A stretch of 5,636 bases of DNA from JAZTZP01 sp045637525 (GTDB lineage Bacteria > Bacillota > Clostridia > UBA1381), in assembly GCA_045637525.1 (NCBI GenBank), contig JAZTZP010000055.1, forward strand, positions 1 through 5,636. Direction: 5' to 3'. Both the position numbers and the translations under genes were made by a program. Numbering within the stretch: position 1 is the first letter of the stretch; each line of letters begins with the position of its first letter. Shown here one piece after another: positions 1 to 5,294 of this stretch. The notes beneath the pieces are model-generated. The model had not been told where the DNA came from. It saw only the letters and a program-made list of their open reading frames with translations, and made no database searches.

Positions 1-100
1 CACGGCTTACGCCGTGCCACCTCCCTTTAGGCAAGGGAGGCTTTGGCAAAGCGTACCGAATGCAGACTGTAAACATACAGATAAACTATAATTTACAATT
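1..100 (+). repeat. Hairpin-bearing intergenic repeat, copy A (left-truncated)
   Basis: Read left to right, it has a short GC-rich hairpin (cggcttacgccg, about 3-14), a second hairpin formed by ctccctt/aagggag (21-37), a linker containing caaagcgtaccgaa (47-60), and the motif agataaactataattt (79-94). The same parts recur in inverted order at 1630-1728 (copy B) and, more diverged, in direct orientation at 1757-1901 (copy C). The hairpin tips differ between copies while staying self-complementary, which suggests structure is conserved. The left end lies outside the window. It is probably a non-autonomous dispersed repeat; no transposase is visible. Confidence 0.75.
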
Positions 101-144
101 TCTTTACTAATTCAAAAATCGTAATTTTTTTTCCTGTAACAGCC

Positions 145-173
145 TTGACACAACTAAAATATTATGATATAAT
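145..173 (+). promoter_or_regulatory. Consensus sigma-A promoter
   Basis: TTGACA (145-150), a 17-bp spacer and TATAAT (168-173) match the vegetative consensus at every position. The start point is predicted near 179-181, exactly where the long RNA stem beginning at 179 opens. This supports transcription of the structured RNA and the 95-aa gene from here. Confidence 0.85.
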
Positions 174-178
174 ATAAT

Positions 179-345
179 TGCAATTTAACTTTAAATCTTT
201 ATTCGAGAAAAGTAGGCGTTTTTGTCTTCCGATAAAAATGCATGCTCTCTTTTTAGTACTACTTTTTTTGGATAAGATGGTATTAAAGTTGAATTGCACA
301 TGAGTTATGCATTTTTTGTGCGTAGCTTTGGTTACGCACTTTTTT
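179..345 (+). ncRNA. Structured leader RNA or small RNA with its own terminator
   Basis: The segment folds almost entirely on itself. P1 pairs 179-194 with 283-298 (16 consecutive pairs, one G-U). P2 pairs 195-215 with 259-278 (20 pairs, one bulged U at 200). P3 pairs 216-226 with 231-241 (11 pairs around a uucc loop). A 17-nt stretch (242-258) is left unpaired on the 3' side of P3, and 279-282 forms a small bulge between P1 and P2. An intrinsic terminator (318-345) follows. It begins at the predicted start site of a perfect promoter and ends just before the ribosome binding site of the 95-aa gene. It could be an attenuator-type leader, a stand-alone small RNA, or a divergent 6S-like rod. I do not recognise a known riboswitch class. 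Confidence 0.6.
318..345 (+). terminator. Intrinsic terminator inside the leader of the 95-aa gene
   Basis: The stem is gtgcgta (318-324) with tacgcac (333-339), the loop is 8 nt, and six T residues (340-345) follow. It sits four bases before the aaggagg ribosome binding site, so read-through is needed to express the downstream gene unless another promoter is used. This position is typical of transcription attenuators. Confidence 0.75.
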
Positions 346-349
346 AGTT

Positions 350-356
350 AAGGAGG
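350..356 (+). promoter_or_regulatory. Ribosome binding site of the 95-aa gene
   Basis: AAGGAGG is a near-perfect anti-16S match, 9 nt before the ATG at 366. It fixes the start and argues that this small ORF is really translated. Confidence 0.85.
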
Positions 357-365
357 AAAAAACCA

Positions 366-653
366 ATGCAAGAAAATCAAACAAATACACAACAGGAAAA
401 TATCCCATCATTACTGAGACTTTTAGAAGACGCAAGCGATACACACAGACTAATTTCAAAAACCTACGCGGCAGCCATGGCATTATATGAATCCTTTGAT
501 GCCGACAGGGATTTTTCCGCAAGAGTAGGCGACAAAGTATTATCATTCGCCGCAGAAGTAATCTGCGACTACAGCCGCGAAGCAGATGATGCTATGTCAA
601 AGCTATATAAAAATCTTGATAAATTATTTGACTATTATCATGAAGAAAAATAG
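366..653 (+). CDS. Hypothetical 95-aa helical acidic protein
   Basis: I do not recognise a family. The start is well supported by AAGGAGG 9 nt upstream, and the stop is followed at once by a strong terminator, so this is a complete monocistronic gene. The N-terminal 14 residues are polar and rich in Q, N and E, and likely disordered. From about residue 15 to the end the sequence is Leu/Ala-rich with regularly spaced acidic residues, consistent with two or three amphipathic helices. There is one cysteine (in VICDYS) and an aromatic, charged C-terminus (FDYYHEEK). No signal peptide or membrane segment is visible, so a cytosolic protein is inferred. Expression probably depends on read-through of the terminator in its structured leader. 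Its right-hand neighbour, the EamA transporter, is convergent and not co-transcribed. Confidence 0.75.
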   Translation: MQENQTNTQQENIPSLLRLLEDASDTHRLISKTYAAAMALYESFDADRDFSARVGDKVLSFAAEVICDYSREADDAMSKLYKNLDKLFDYYHEEK

Positions 654-685
654 CTCTCAGAAAATAATTTTCTGAGAGCTGTTTT
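652..685. terminator. Bidirectional terminator between convergent genes
   Basis: A 13-bp perfect stem pairs 652-664 with 668-680 around a 3-nt loop. On the + strand it is followed by gtttt. On the - strand it is followed by atttttctt, copied from the end of the 95-aa gene. It can therefore stop both the 95-aa gene (its stop codon overlaps the stem) and the transporter gene whose stop lies at 688. Confidence 0.85.
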
Positions 686-687
686 AA

Positions 688-1608
688 TTAATCTTTTTTA
701 TAATTAAGCGTTATAATTCCGGCACATATCAAAAAAAGTGTAAATATAAGATTAACCGGTGAAACCTGACTTTGTTCTGTCAGCATTAGGTTTGAAAGGA
801 TTACTCCGAATACAGGTATCATAAAGCTGTAAATCGTAACCTTTGATACAGGATTATGCTTTAACAGCACGCCCCACAGCGAATATGCCGCCGCTGAAAG
901 AACAGAAAGATACATAAGCACACCAAAAGCCTTCATGCCCGAAACAACAACAGCTCCACCTGATACGATACCAATTATTATCATAACAATACCGCCCATT
1001 ATAAACTGATATCCGCTTATAACAACAGGATCCTCATACTTCGAGTAACGTTTCATAAGCACAGATGATACGGCATATGCAATTGTTGAGAATATAACAA
1101 ACCCGTCACCCGTAAAATTCATATTAAAGTCAAGTCCGTTTAAATTTACAAGTATAATACCGACAAATCCCAATATACAAGCAAATATTTTTCTGAAAGT
1201 AAGTTTTTCCTGACGAAATACAAGACTTGCTGTAAGAATTGCAAAAAATGCATTGGAGCCACTCTCAATAGTTCCCTTTACTCCGGTGGTGTTTGCAAGA
1301 CCTATGTAAAAGAATATGTATTGAATAACCGTCTGAAAACAGCTCACCTTTACTACTTTTAAAAGGTTTGCCTTTTCAGGATAAAGGAATTTTTTTCTTG
1401 CAATGCTATATATCAAAACGGTAAGTATTCCGGCAAGTGTAAATCTTATTCCGGCAAAAAGTATAGTAGACGCTGTATCCTTAACCGGCAAAATAAGCTC
1501 ATAGCCGATTTTTATAAAAGGAGTAGCACTCCCCCAGAGCGCACAACAAAAAAGTGCAACCACCCCCACAAAAAAGGTGTTTGTAAGTATTTTATTTTTC
1601 GCTTCCAT
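688..1608 (-). CDS. EamA/DMT-family membrane transporter
   Basis: This is a 306-residue integral membrane protein of the drug/metabolite transporter superfamily, which exports or exchanges small metabolites, often amino acids or nucleosides. The substrate cannot be read from sequence. About ten hydrophobic segments are arranged as two EamA repeats, roughly residues 14-155 and 170-303. The first helix carries the family-typical LWGSATPFIKIG stretch (about 25-36). Repeat 1 ends with a typical EKLTFRKIFACILGFVGI pattern before the final helix, and the linker NLNGLDFNMNF separates the repeats. Length and topology are normal and it looks intact. The ATG at 1608 is preceded by an AGGAAGGA ribosome binding site. 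A TATAAT box at 1632-1637 lies upstream on the - strand inside repeat copy B, with no good -35. It is transcribed alone. Confidence 0.9.
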   Translation of the reverse strand: MEAKNKILTNTFFVGVVALFCCALWGSATPFIKIGYELILPVKDTASTILFAGIRFTLAGILTVLIYSIARKKFLYPEKANLLKVVKVSCFQTVIQYIFFYIGLANTTGVKGTIESGSNAFFAILTASLVFRQEKLTFRKIFACILGFVGIILVNLNGLDFNMNFTGDGFVIFSTIAYAVSSVLMKRYSKYEDPVVISGYQFIMGGIVMIIIGIVSGGAVVVSGMKAFGVLMYLSVLSAAAYSLWGVLLKHNPVSKVTIYSFMIPVFGVILSNLMLTEQSQVSPVNLIFTLFLICAGIITLNYKKD

Positions 1609-1629
1609 TTTTTCCTTCCTTTCGTCATT

Positions 1630-1728
1630 AAATTATAGTTTATCTGCGTGTTTGCAGTAGGATTTCGGTACGCTTTGCAAGCCTCCCTTGCCTAAAGGGA
1701 GGGGGACCGCTTGCGGTGGAGGGATTGT
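1630..1728 (-). repeat. Hairpin-bearing intergenic repeat, copy B (inverted)
   Basis: Read on the - strand it matches copy A: acaatccctc end (1719-1728), variable hairpin accgcttgcggt, ctccctttaggcaagggag hairpin (1682-1700), gcaaagcgtaccgaa (1665-1679) and the motif agataaactataattt (1630-1645). The variable hairpin differs in sequence from copy A but keeps pairing. The TATAAT in the motif points at the transporter gene and may act as its -10 box. Confidence 0.8.
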
Positions 1729-1756
1729 TCCTTAAATATGTTGATTTTCTTGAAAG

Positions 1757-1901
1757 ACAATCCCTCAGTCGCTTTCAGCGACAGCTCCCTGAAGGTGAAT
1801 TGACTTCGTCAAGAGAAGCCACCCTGGGGTGTTACACAAGGGAGCCTATTAACAAAGCACATCAAAAGCCTATCCTTAATTAGTAAGATAAACTATAATT
1901 T
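1757..1901 (+). repeat. Hairpin-bearing intergenic repeat, copy C (diverged)
   Basis: It starts with acaatccctc (1757-1766), followed by hairpin gtcgctttcagcgac (1768-1782), agctccct, a ttgac/gtcaa mini-hairpin with a ttc loop (1800-1812), caagggagcc (1837-1846), a diverged linker and the exact motif agataaactataattt (1886-1901). Part order is the same as in copy A. It lies head-to-head with copy B across a 28-nt spacer (1729-1756). The two acaatccctc ends form a perfect 10-bp inverted repeat, and most of 1681-1846 could fold as one large cruciform. Confidence 0.65.
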
Positions 1902-1975
1902 GTAATTCTGTTCATAAAAAATTAATTCATTCAAAAACCCTAAATGTACTTTTTTCAATGATGTAATCTAAATCT
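1902..1975. other. AT-rich intergenic stretch, no gene seen
   Basis: There is no ORF with a ribosome binding site. Weak similarity to 95-140 is visible (attcaaaaa ... followed by a T run), so repeats A and C may extend past their TATAAT motif into this stretch. Confidence 0.4.
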
Positions 1976-2132
1976 GAAATCGCTTGCGATTTCTACCAAA
2001 ACCTGTCGCCATGCGATAGATTTCACCCATGCAAAGTGTGGATTTCACTCACACAAAATGTGTGAATTTCCATTTTACCGCAGGTAAAATATTTCACTGC
2101 AATACTGTAAACGTTAAGTTGACAGTATTGCA
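1976..2132. repeat. Tandem array of small hairpins with ATTTCAC-type linkers
   Basis: Four clear stems and one weak stem follow each other. They are gaaatcgc/gcgatttc (1976-1993), ctgtcgc/gcgatag (2003-2019), a weak cac...gtg unit (about 2024-2039), tcacaca/tgtgtga (2049-2065) and attttacc/ggtaaaat (2072-2090). A larger tgcaatactgt/acagtattgca hairpin closes the array (2098-2132). The junctions carry recurring gatttctac, gatttcac, gatttcac, gaatttcc and atatttcac. Stem sequences differ between units while the linker persists. No T run follows any stem, so these are not simple terminators. Confidence 0.65.
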
Positions 2133-2199
2133 AAATAACCATGAATTATCACCCCTTTTCAAAAAAAATATACAACATCACGTAATTTGACAAAAAATA

Positions 2200-2228
2200 T
2201 TGTAAAATAAAAAAAAATATTATATAAT
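2200..2228 (+). promoter_or_regulatory. Probable promoter of the typA-tadA operon
   Basis: TTGTAA (2200-2205), 17 bp and TATAAT (2223-2228) give a good sigma-A-type promoter. The start is expected near 2235, leaving about 30 nt of leader before the typA ATG. This argues against the in-frame TTG at 2236 as the start codon. Confidence 0.65.
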
Positions 2229-2265
2229 AACCCTGTTGACATTAAATATTGAAAGGATTTTTCAT

Positions 2266-4089
2266 ATGACAAACCGTGAAAATATAAGAAATATTGCAAT
2301 AATAGCTCACGTAGACCACGGCAAAACAACACTGGTTGATGCAATGCTTGCTCAAAGCGGAATATTCCGTGAAAACGAACAGGTAGACGAGCGAGTTATG
2401 GATTCAAACGACCTTGAAAAAGAACGTGGAATTACAATATTGGCCAAAAATACATCTCTTCGTTATAAGGACTACAAAATCAATATAATAGACACTCCCG
2501 GCCATGCCGATTTCGGCGGCGAGGTTGAGCGTGGTCTTGAAATGGTTGACGGCGTACTTCTTTTGGTAGACGCCTTCGAGGGCTGTATGCCTCAAACAAG
2601 ATTTGTGCTGTCAAAAGCGCTGGCATTAAACCTCCACCCCATCATCGTTGTAAACAAAGTGGACAGACCAAACGCACGCCCATACGAAGTTGTCGATGAA
2701 GTTCTCGATCTCTTTATAGATTTAGACGCCACAGAAGAACAGTTAGACACTCCTGTTATCTACGCCTCAGGTAGAGACGGCTGGGCAACAGCCGAATACA
2801 ATCCGGAGCAGCCAAACAAGGATTTAACACAGCTTTTCGAGCTTATAGTAAACTCTATACCGGCGCCCGATTGTGATGACGACGGGCCGTTTCAGATGCT
2901 TGTTTCAAACATCGACTACGACGAATACACAGGCCGTATAGCAGTCGGAAAAATCGAGCGTGGAAGCATAAGCGTAAATATGCCGCTTGCAATATGCCGT
3001 GCAGATGGTAAAATCACACGTGCAAAAGCCGTTAAGCTCTTCACCTTCGACGGACTCAAAAAACAATCTGTTGAAAGTGCCGGAGCGGGCGACGTTGTTG
3101 CAATATCGGGAATTGCGGATATAAATATCGGAGAAACAATATGCGACGTTTCCGAGCCCGAAGCATTACCGTTCGTTAAAATAGATGACCCTGTCCTCTC
3201 CATGACATTCAGCGTAAACGACAGTCCGTTTGCCGGTCAGGACGGAAAGTTTGTAACATCACGTCACCTTCGTGAACGTCTTTTCCGCGAGCTTGACTCT
3301 AACGTGGCACTTCGTGTCAGCGAAACAGATACAACCGAATCTTTCGTAGTATCAGGCCGAGGCGAGCTTCACCTTTCTGTTTTAATTGAAAATATGCGTC
3401 GTGAAGGATACGAATTTCAGGTTTCAAACCCGGTAGTTATATATAAAACAATCGACGGTGTAAAATGTGAGCCTGTCGAGCTTCTCACAGTTGATGTCCC
3501 CGAAGAATACACGGGCGTTGTAATGGATTCTGTAATAAACAGACGCGGCGAAATGGTAAACATGGAGCCGGGAGCTCAGGGTTATACACGTCTTGAATTC
3601 CGAATCCCGTCACGAGGACTTATAGGCTACCGCAACGAGCTTCTCACAGCAACAAAAGGCACAGGTATAGCAAACAGCATTTTAGACGGATACGAGCCGT
3701 ATAAGGGTGATTTCAACAGTCGTTCAAGAGGCACTCTTATCGCATGGGAAGACGGAGAAACAATAACATACGGTCTTTTCAATGCGCAGGAACGCGGAAC
3801 TCTTTTCATCGGTCCGGGTGTAAAGGTCTATGAAGGAATGATAGTAGGCGAAAACGCACGTGCCGAAGATATAGTAGTAAACGTGTGCAAGAAAAAGCAC
3901 GCAACAAACACAAGAGCCTCAGGCTCAGACGATGCTTTAAGGCTTGTACCGCCAAAACAGCTTAGCCTTGAAGAATGCCTCGAATTTATATGCGACGACG
4001 AGCTTTTAGAGGTTACTCCAAACTCACTGAGAATGCGTAAACGCATCTTAAAAACCGACCTGCGGGCAAAAGCAAATGCAAGAAAATAA
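2266..4089 (+). CDS. typA: Ribosome-associated GTPase TypA/BipA
   Basis: TypA is a translational GTPase related to EF-G and LepA. It binds the ribosome at the factor site and is linked to 50S assembly and to cold or stress growth. The 607-residue length is normal. Numbered from the ATG at 2266, the G domain shows G1 AHVDHGKT (14-21), G2 around RGITI (54-58) with T57, G3 DTPGH (76-80) with catalytic His80, G4 NKVD (130-133) and G5 near YASG (166-169). A beta-barrel domain (about 205-300), EF-G-like domains III and V (about 305-480) and the TypA-specific C-terminal domain (about 485-607, basic end KANARK) follow. The ATG is preceded by gaaagga with an 8-nt gap. The reading frame stays open upstream to a TTG at 2236, but that lies at the predicted transcription start and would overlap the ribosome binding site. 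It is the first gene of an operon with tadA one base downstream. Confidence 0.97.
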   Translation: MTNRENIRNIAIIAHVDHGKTTLVDAMLAQSGIFRENEQVDERVMDSNDLEKERGITILAKNTSLRYKDYKINIIDTPGHADFGGEVERGLEMVDGVLLLVDAFEGCMPQTRFVLSKALALNLHPIIVVNKVDRPNARPYEVVDEVLDLFIDLDATEEQLDTPVIYASGRDGWATAEYNPEQPNKDLTQLFELIVNSIPAPDCDDDGPFQMLVSNIDYDEYTGRIAVGKIERGSISVNMPLAICRADGKITRAKAVKLFTFDGLKKQSVESAGAGDVVAISGIADINIGETICDVSEPEALPFVKIDDPVLSMTFSVNDSPFAGQDGKFVTSRHLRERLFRELDSNVALRVSETDTTESFVVSGRGELHLSVLIENMRREGYEFQVSNPVVIYKTIDGVKCEPVELLTVDVPEEYTGVVMDSVINRRGEMVNMEPGAQGYTRLEFRIPSRGLIGYRNELLTATKGTGIANSILDGYEPYKGDFNSRSRGTLIAWEDGETITYGLFNAQERGTLFIGPGVKVYEGMIVGENARAEDIVVNVCKKKHATNTRASGSDDALRLVPPKQLSLEECLEFICDDELLEVTPNSLRMRKRILKTDLRAKANARK

Positions 4090-4090
4090 A

Positions 4091-4561
4091 ATGACACATG
4101 AATATTATATGAAACAGGCTTTGTTACAGGCAAAAAAAGCGGTGGCACTCGGAGAAACTCCGATAGGTGCCGTCATAGTACGTGACGGAAAAATAATATC
4201 ACGAGGATATAATAAACGTGAAACAAAGAAAAACAGCCTTTGCCATGCTGAAATATCCGCAATAAACAAAGCCTGCAAAAAACTCGGTGGCTGGAGACTC
4301 CCCGGCTGCACGCTTTATGTTACATTAGAGCCCTGCTGTATGTGTAGCGGAGCAATAATACAGTCCCGGATTGAGAATGTATATTTCGGAGCATACGACT
4401 ATAAATCAGGTTGTGCCGGCTCAGTAATCAATATGTTCGAACCCGGGCTCTTCAATCACAATGTAAATATTTCAGGTGGCATACTCGAATCCGAGTGTTC
4501 CGCCATACTTTCAAATTTTTTCAAAGCTTTAAGAAAAAAGAAACGAGGTGATTCTGTATGA
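4091..4561 (+). CDS. tadA: tRNA-specific adenosine deaminase TadA
   Basis: TadA converts A34 to inosine in the anticodon of tRNA-Arg(ACG), allowing it to read CGU, CGC and CGA. The 156-residue product has the zinc deaminase signature: His52 and Glu54 in CHAE (zinc ligand and proton shuttle) and Cys82/Cys85 in TLEPCCMCSGAI (zinc ligands). It also has the N-terminal YYMKQAL...GETPIGAV pattern and Asn41 at the substrate pocket. This spacing fits bacterial tRNA-specific enzymes rather than cytidine deaminases. I choose the ATG at 4091, one base after the typA stop, because homologues begin near M-T-x-E-Y-F/Y-M. An ATG at 4076 would add five residues and overlap typA by 14 nt. Neither start has a strong ribosome binding site, so translational coupling to typA is likely. 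The 3' end overlaps the next small gene by ATGA. Confidence 0.95.
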   Translation: MTHEYYMKQALLQAKKAVALGETPIGAVIVRDGKIISRGYNKRETKKNSLCHAEISAINKACKKLGGWRLPGCTLYVTLEPCCMCSGAIIQSRIENVYFGAYDYKSGCAGSVINMFEPGLFNHNVNISGGILESECSAILSNFFKALRKKKRGDSV

Positions 4562-4659
4562 GATTTACAGACAAACAGAAAAAAATAATATGTATCACAA
4601 TCGCAGGAGCAATGCTCCTCGCAGTAGTAGCATCCATACTGCTGAACTTTGTAGCATAA
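4558..4659 (+). CDS. 33-aa single-pass membrane protein, possibly Prli42/DUF4044-like
   Basis: This ORF is too short for usual gene callers but well supported. Its ATG overlaps the tadA stop as ATGA (4558-4561), and gaggtg (4545-4550) sits 7 nt upstream. The product begins MRFTDKQKK, a short basic cytoplasmic end, then has one hydrophobic segment from about Ile10 to Val32. This gives an inferred N-in membrane anchor with almost no extracellular tail. The pattern ML-x-A-x-V-x-S-x-LL (Met19-Leu29) resembles, from memory, the stressosome-linked mini-protein Prli42 (DUF4044) of Firmicutes. That is a suggestion, not a confirmed match. It would be the third gene of the typA operon, ended by the hairpin at 4684-4719. 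It could also be a generic small membrane peptide or, less likely, untranslated. Confidence 0.65.
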   Translation: MRFTDKQKKIICITIAGAMLLAVVASILLNFVA

Positions 4660-4678
4660 ACAATACATACTTCATCTG

Positions 4679-4719
4679 AAAAAAAGCCGGATTTGTCAAA
4701 ATCCCGACAAATCCGGCTT
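4679..4719 (-). terminator. Strong terminator between convergent transcripts
   Basis: A perfect 14-bp stem pairs 4684-4697 with 4706-4719 around an 8-nt loop. On the - strand it is followed by a run of seven T residues (complement of 4679-4685), giving a strong terminator for the glycoside hydrolase remnant. On the + strand only catattatt follows, so it may stop the typA-tadA transcript less efficiently. Confidence 0.85.
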
Positions 4720-4723
4720 CATA

Positions 4724-5224
4724 TTATTCATCTCCCCAGGTATACTCATCCGTCCCAAAACTGCTTTCCCATTTTGAAGGCGTCTTCGACTCAAACCAGT
4801 CAACAGGCTTTGATACCCTATTACAGCTCACCGCTTTTTCAAATGCTGATTTTATATCAGCTTTTATCTCATCAGTGTAGGCATCCTCTGCTATTGACAC
4901 AAATAAAGGCGTTCCGCTTTTAGCAAGAACATCAAGCCACTCTCTGTTCTTCTCCCAAGAAACATTATTGGTAATTCCCACGCAATCGGCATCAACAAGA
5001 TAGAATTTATTATGCTGACACATTCTGAAAGCTAATGTATTAATTCCCATCTTCCTTGTACGTTCCCATTCAAGACCGCTTGTATCATCGCCTGTTCTTT
5101 GTATGTCAAAAACACCTGCCGATAAATGACTCAGCGTGTTGCACCCCATTATTAAAACATCTTCCCCTGCCGCTTCTCTTATGGCATTATAAAAAAACAC
5201 CTATTATATAACCAAAATATTCAT
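4724..5224 (-). pseudogene. Remnant of a GH36/alpha-galactosidase-like glycoside hydrolase
   Basis: The open part (GTG at 5200 to the stop at 4724) encodes 158 residues resembling the C-terminal third of the catalytic barrel of GH36-type proteins. Landmarks are DVLIMGCNTLSHLSAG (14-29), then QRTGDDTSG (34-42), whose Asp likely matches the GH36 acid/base Asp in RxSxD-type motifs, then NTLAFRM, DADCVGIT and SGTPLFVS. Families of this type are several hundred residues long. The N-terminal domain and the first barrel strands with the nucleophile Asp are absent, so activity is not expected. Upstream there is a complete start: AGGAGG (5230-5235), 5 nt, and ATG (5222-5224). That ATG is in frame but reads only MNILVI before TAA and TAG (5201-5206). 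The simplest reading is an internal deletion joining the first codons to the C-terminus, followed by decay. Re-initiation at GTG 5200 is possible but lacks a good ribosome binding site. Confidence 0.7.
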
Positions 5225-5229
5225 AGTCG

Positions 5230-5250
5230 CCTCCTGTGCCGATTGTAGCA
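5230..5250 (-). promoter_or_regulatory. Extended -10 box and ribosome binding site of the hydrolase remnant
   Basis: On the - strand TGCTACAAT (5242-5250) is an extended -10 element with no convincing -35. It is followed by AGGAGG (5230-5235), 5 nt before the ATG at 5224. The leader would be only about a dozen bases. The expression signals look intact although the coding sequence is broken. Confidence 0.55.
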
Positions 5251-5294
5251 CATTTGTTCGACGTTATAAATGTGTGTATCACTTGACGCTTACG

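Noticed and set aside
179..345. Known riboswitch or T-box leader
   Set aside because: I found no T-box TGGNACCGCG motif and no core motifs of the TPP, SAM, cobalamin, FMN, purine, c-di-GMP, yybP or ykkC classes. The fold is a simple long rod.
283..546. 87-aa ORF on the - strand antisense to the 95-aa gene
   Set aside because: It has no ribosome binding site and low-complexity composition. The + strand gene has the promoter, terminator and AAGGAGG.
1976..2132. CRISPR array
   Set aside because: The shared element is only 6-8 nt, unit lengths vary, and the variable parts are self-complementary. No cas genes are present.
2098..2132. 11-bp hairpin as a terminator or operator of typA
   Set aside because: No T run follows on either strand, and it lies about 70 bp before the promoter. 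It is better explained as the last unit of the hairpin array, though an operator role cannot be excluded.
2187..2192. TTGACA as the -35 of typA
   Set aside because: No -10 box lies 16-18 bp downstream; the TATAAT at 2223 would need a 30-bp spacer. TTGTAA at 2200 fits at 17 bp.
2236..2265. TTG start extending TypA by ten residues
   Set aside because: It lies at the predicted transcription start, would overlap the ribosome binding site at 2251-2257, and TypA homologues begin near the ATG at 2266.
2159..2344. 61-aa ORF on the - strand upstream of typA
   Set aside because: It covers the typA promoter and first codons. Its C-terminal part comes from low-complexity AT-rich DNA and it has no supporting signals.
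3828..4148. 106-aa ORF on the - strand
   Set aside because: It is a shadow of the 3' end of typA and the start of tadA, with no ribosome binding site and no recognisable protein features.
4693..4923. 76-aa ORF on the + strand
   Set aside because: It starts inside the terminator hairpin, lacks a ribosome binding site, and is antisense to the hydrolase remnant, whose protein motifs are clear on the other strand.
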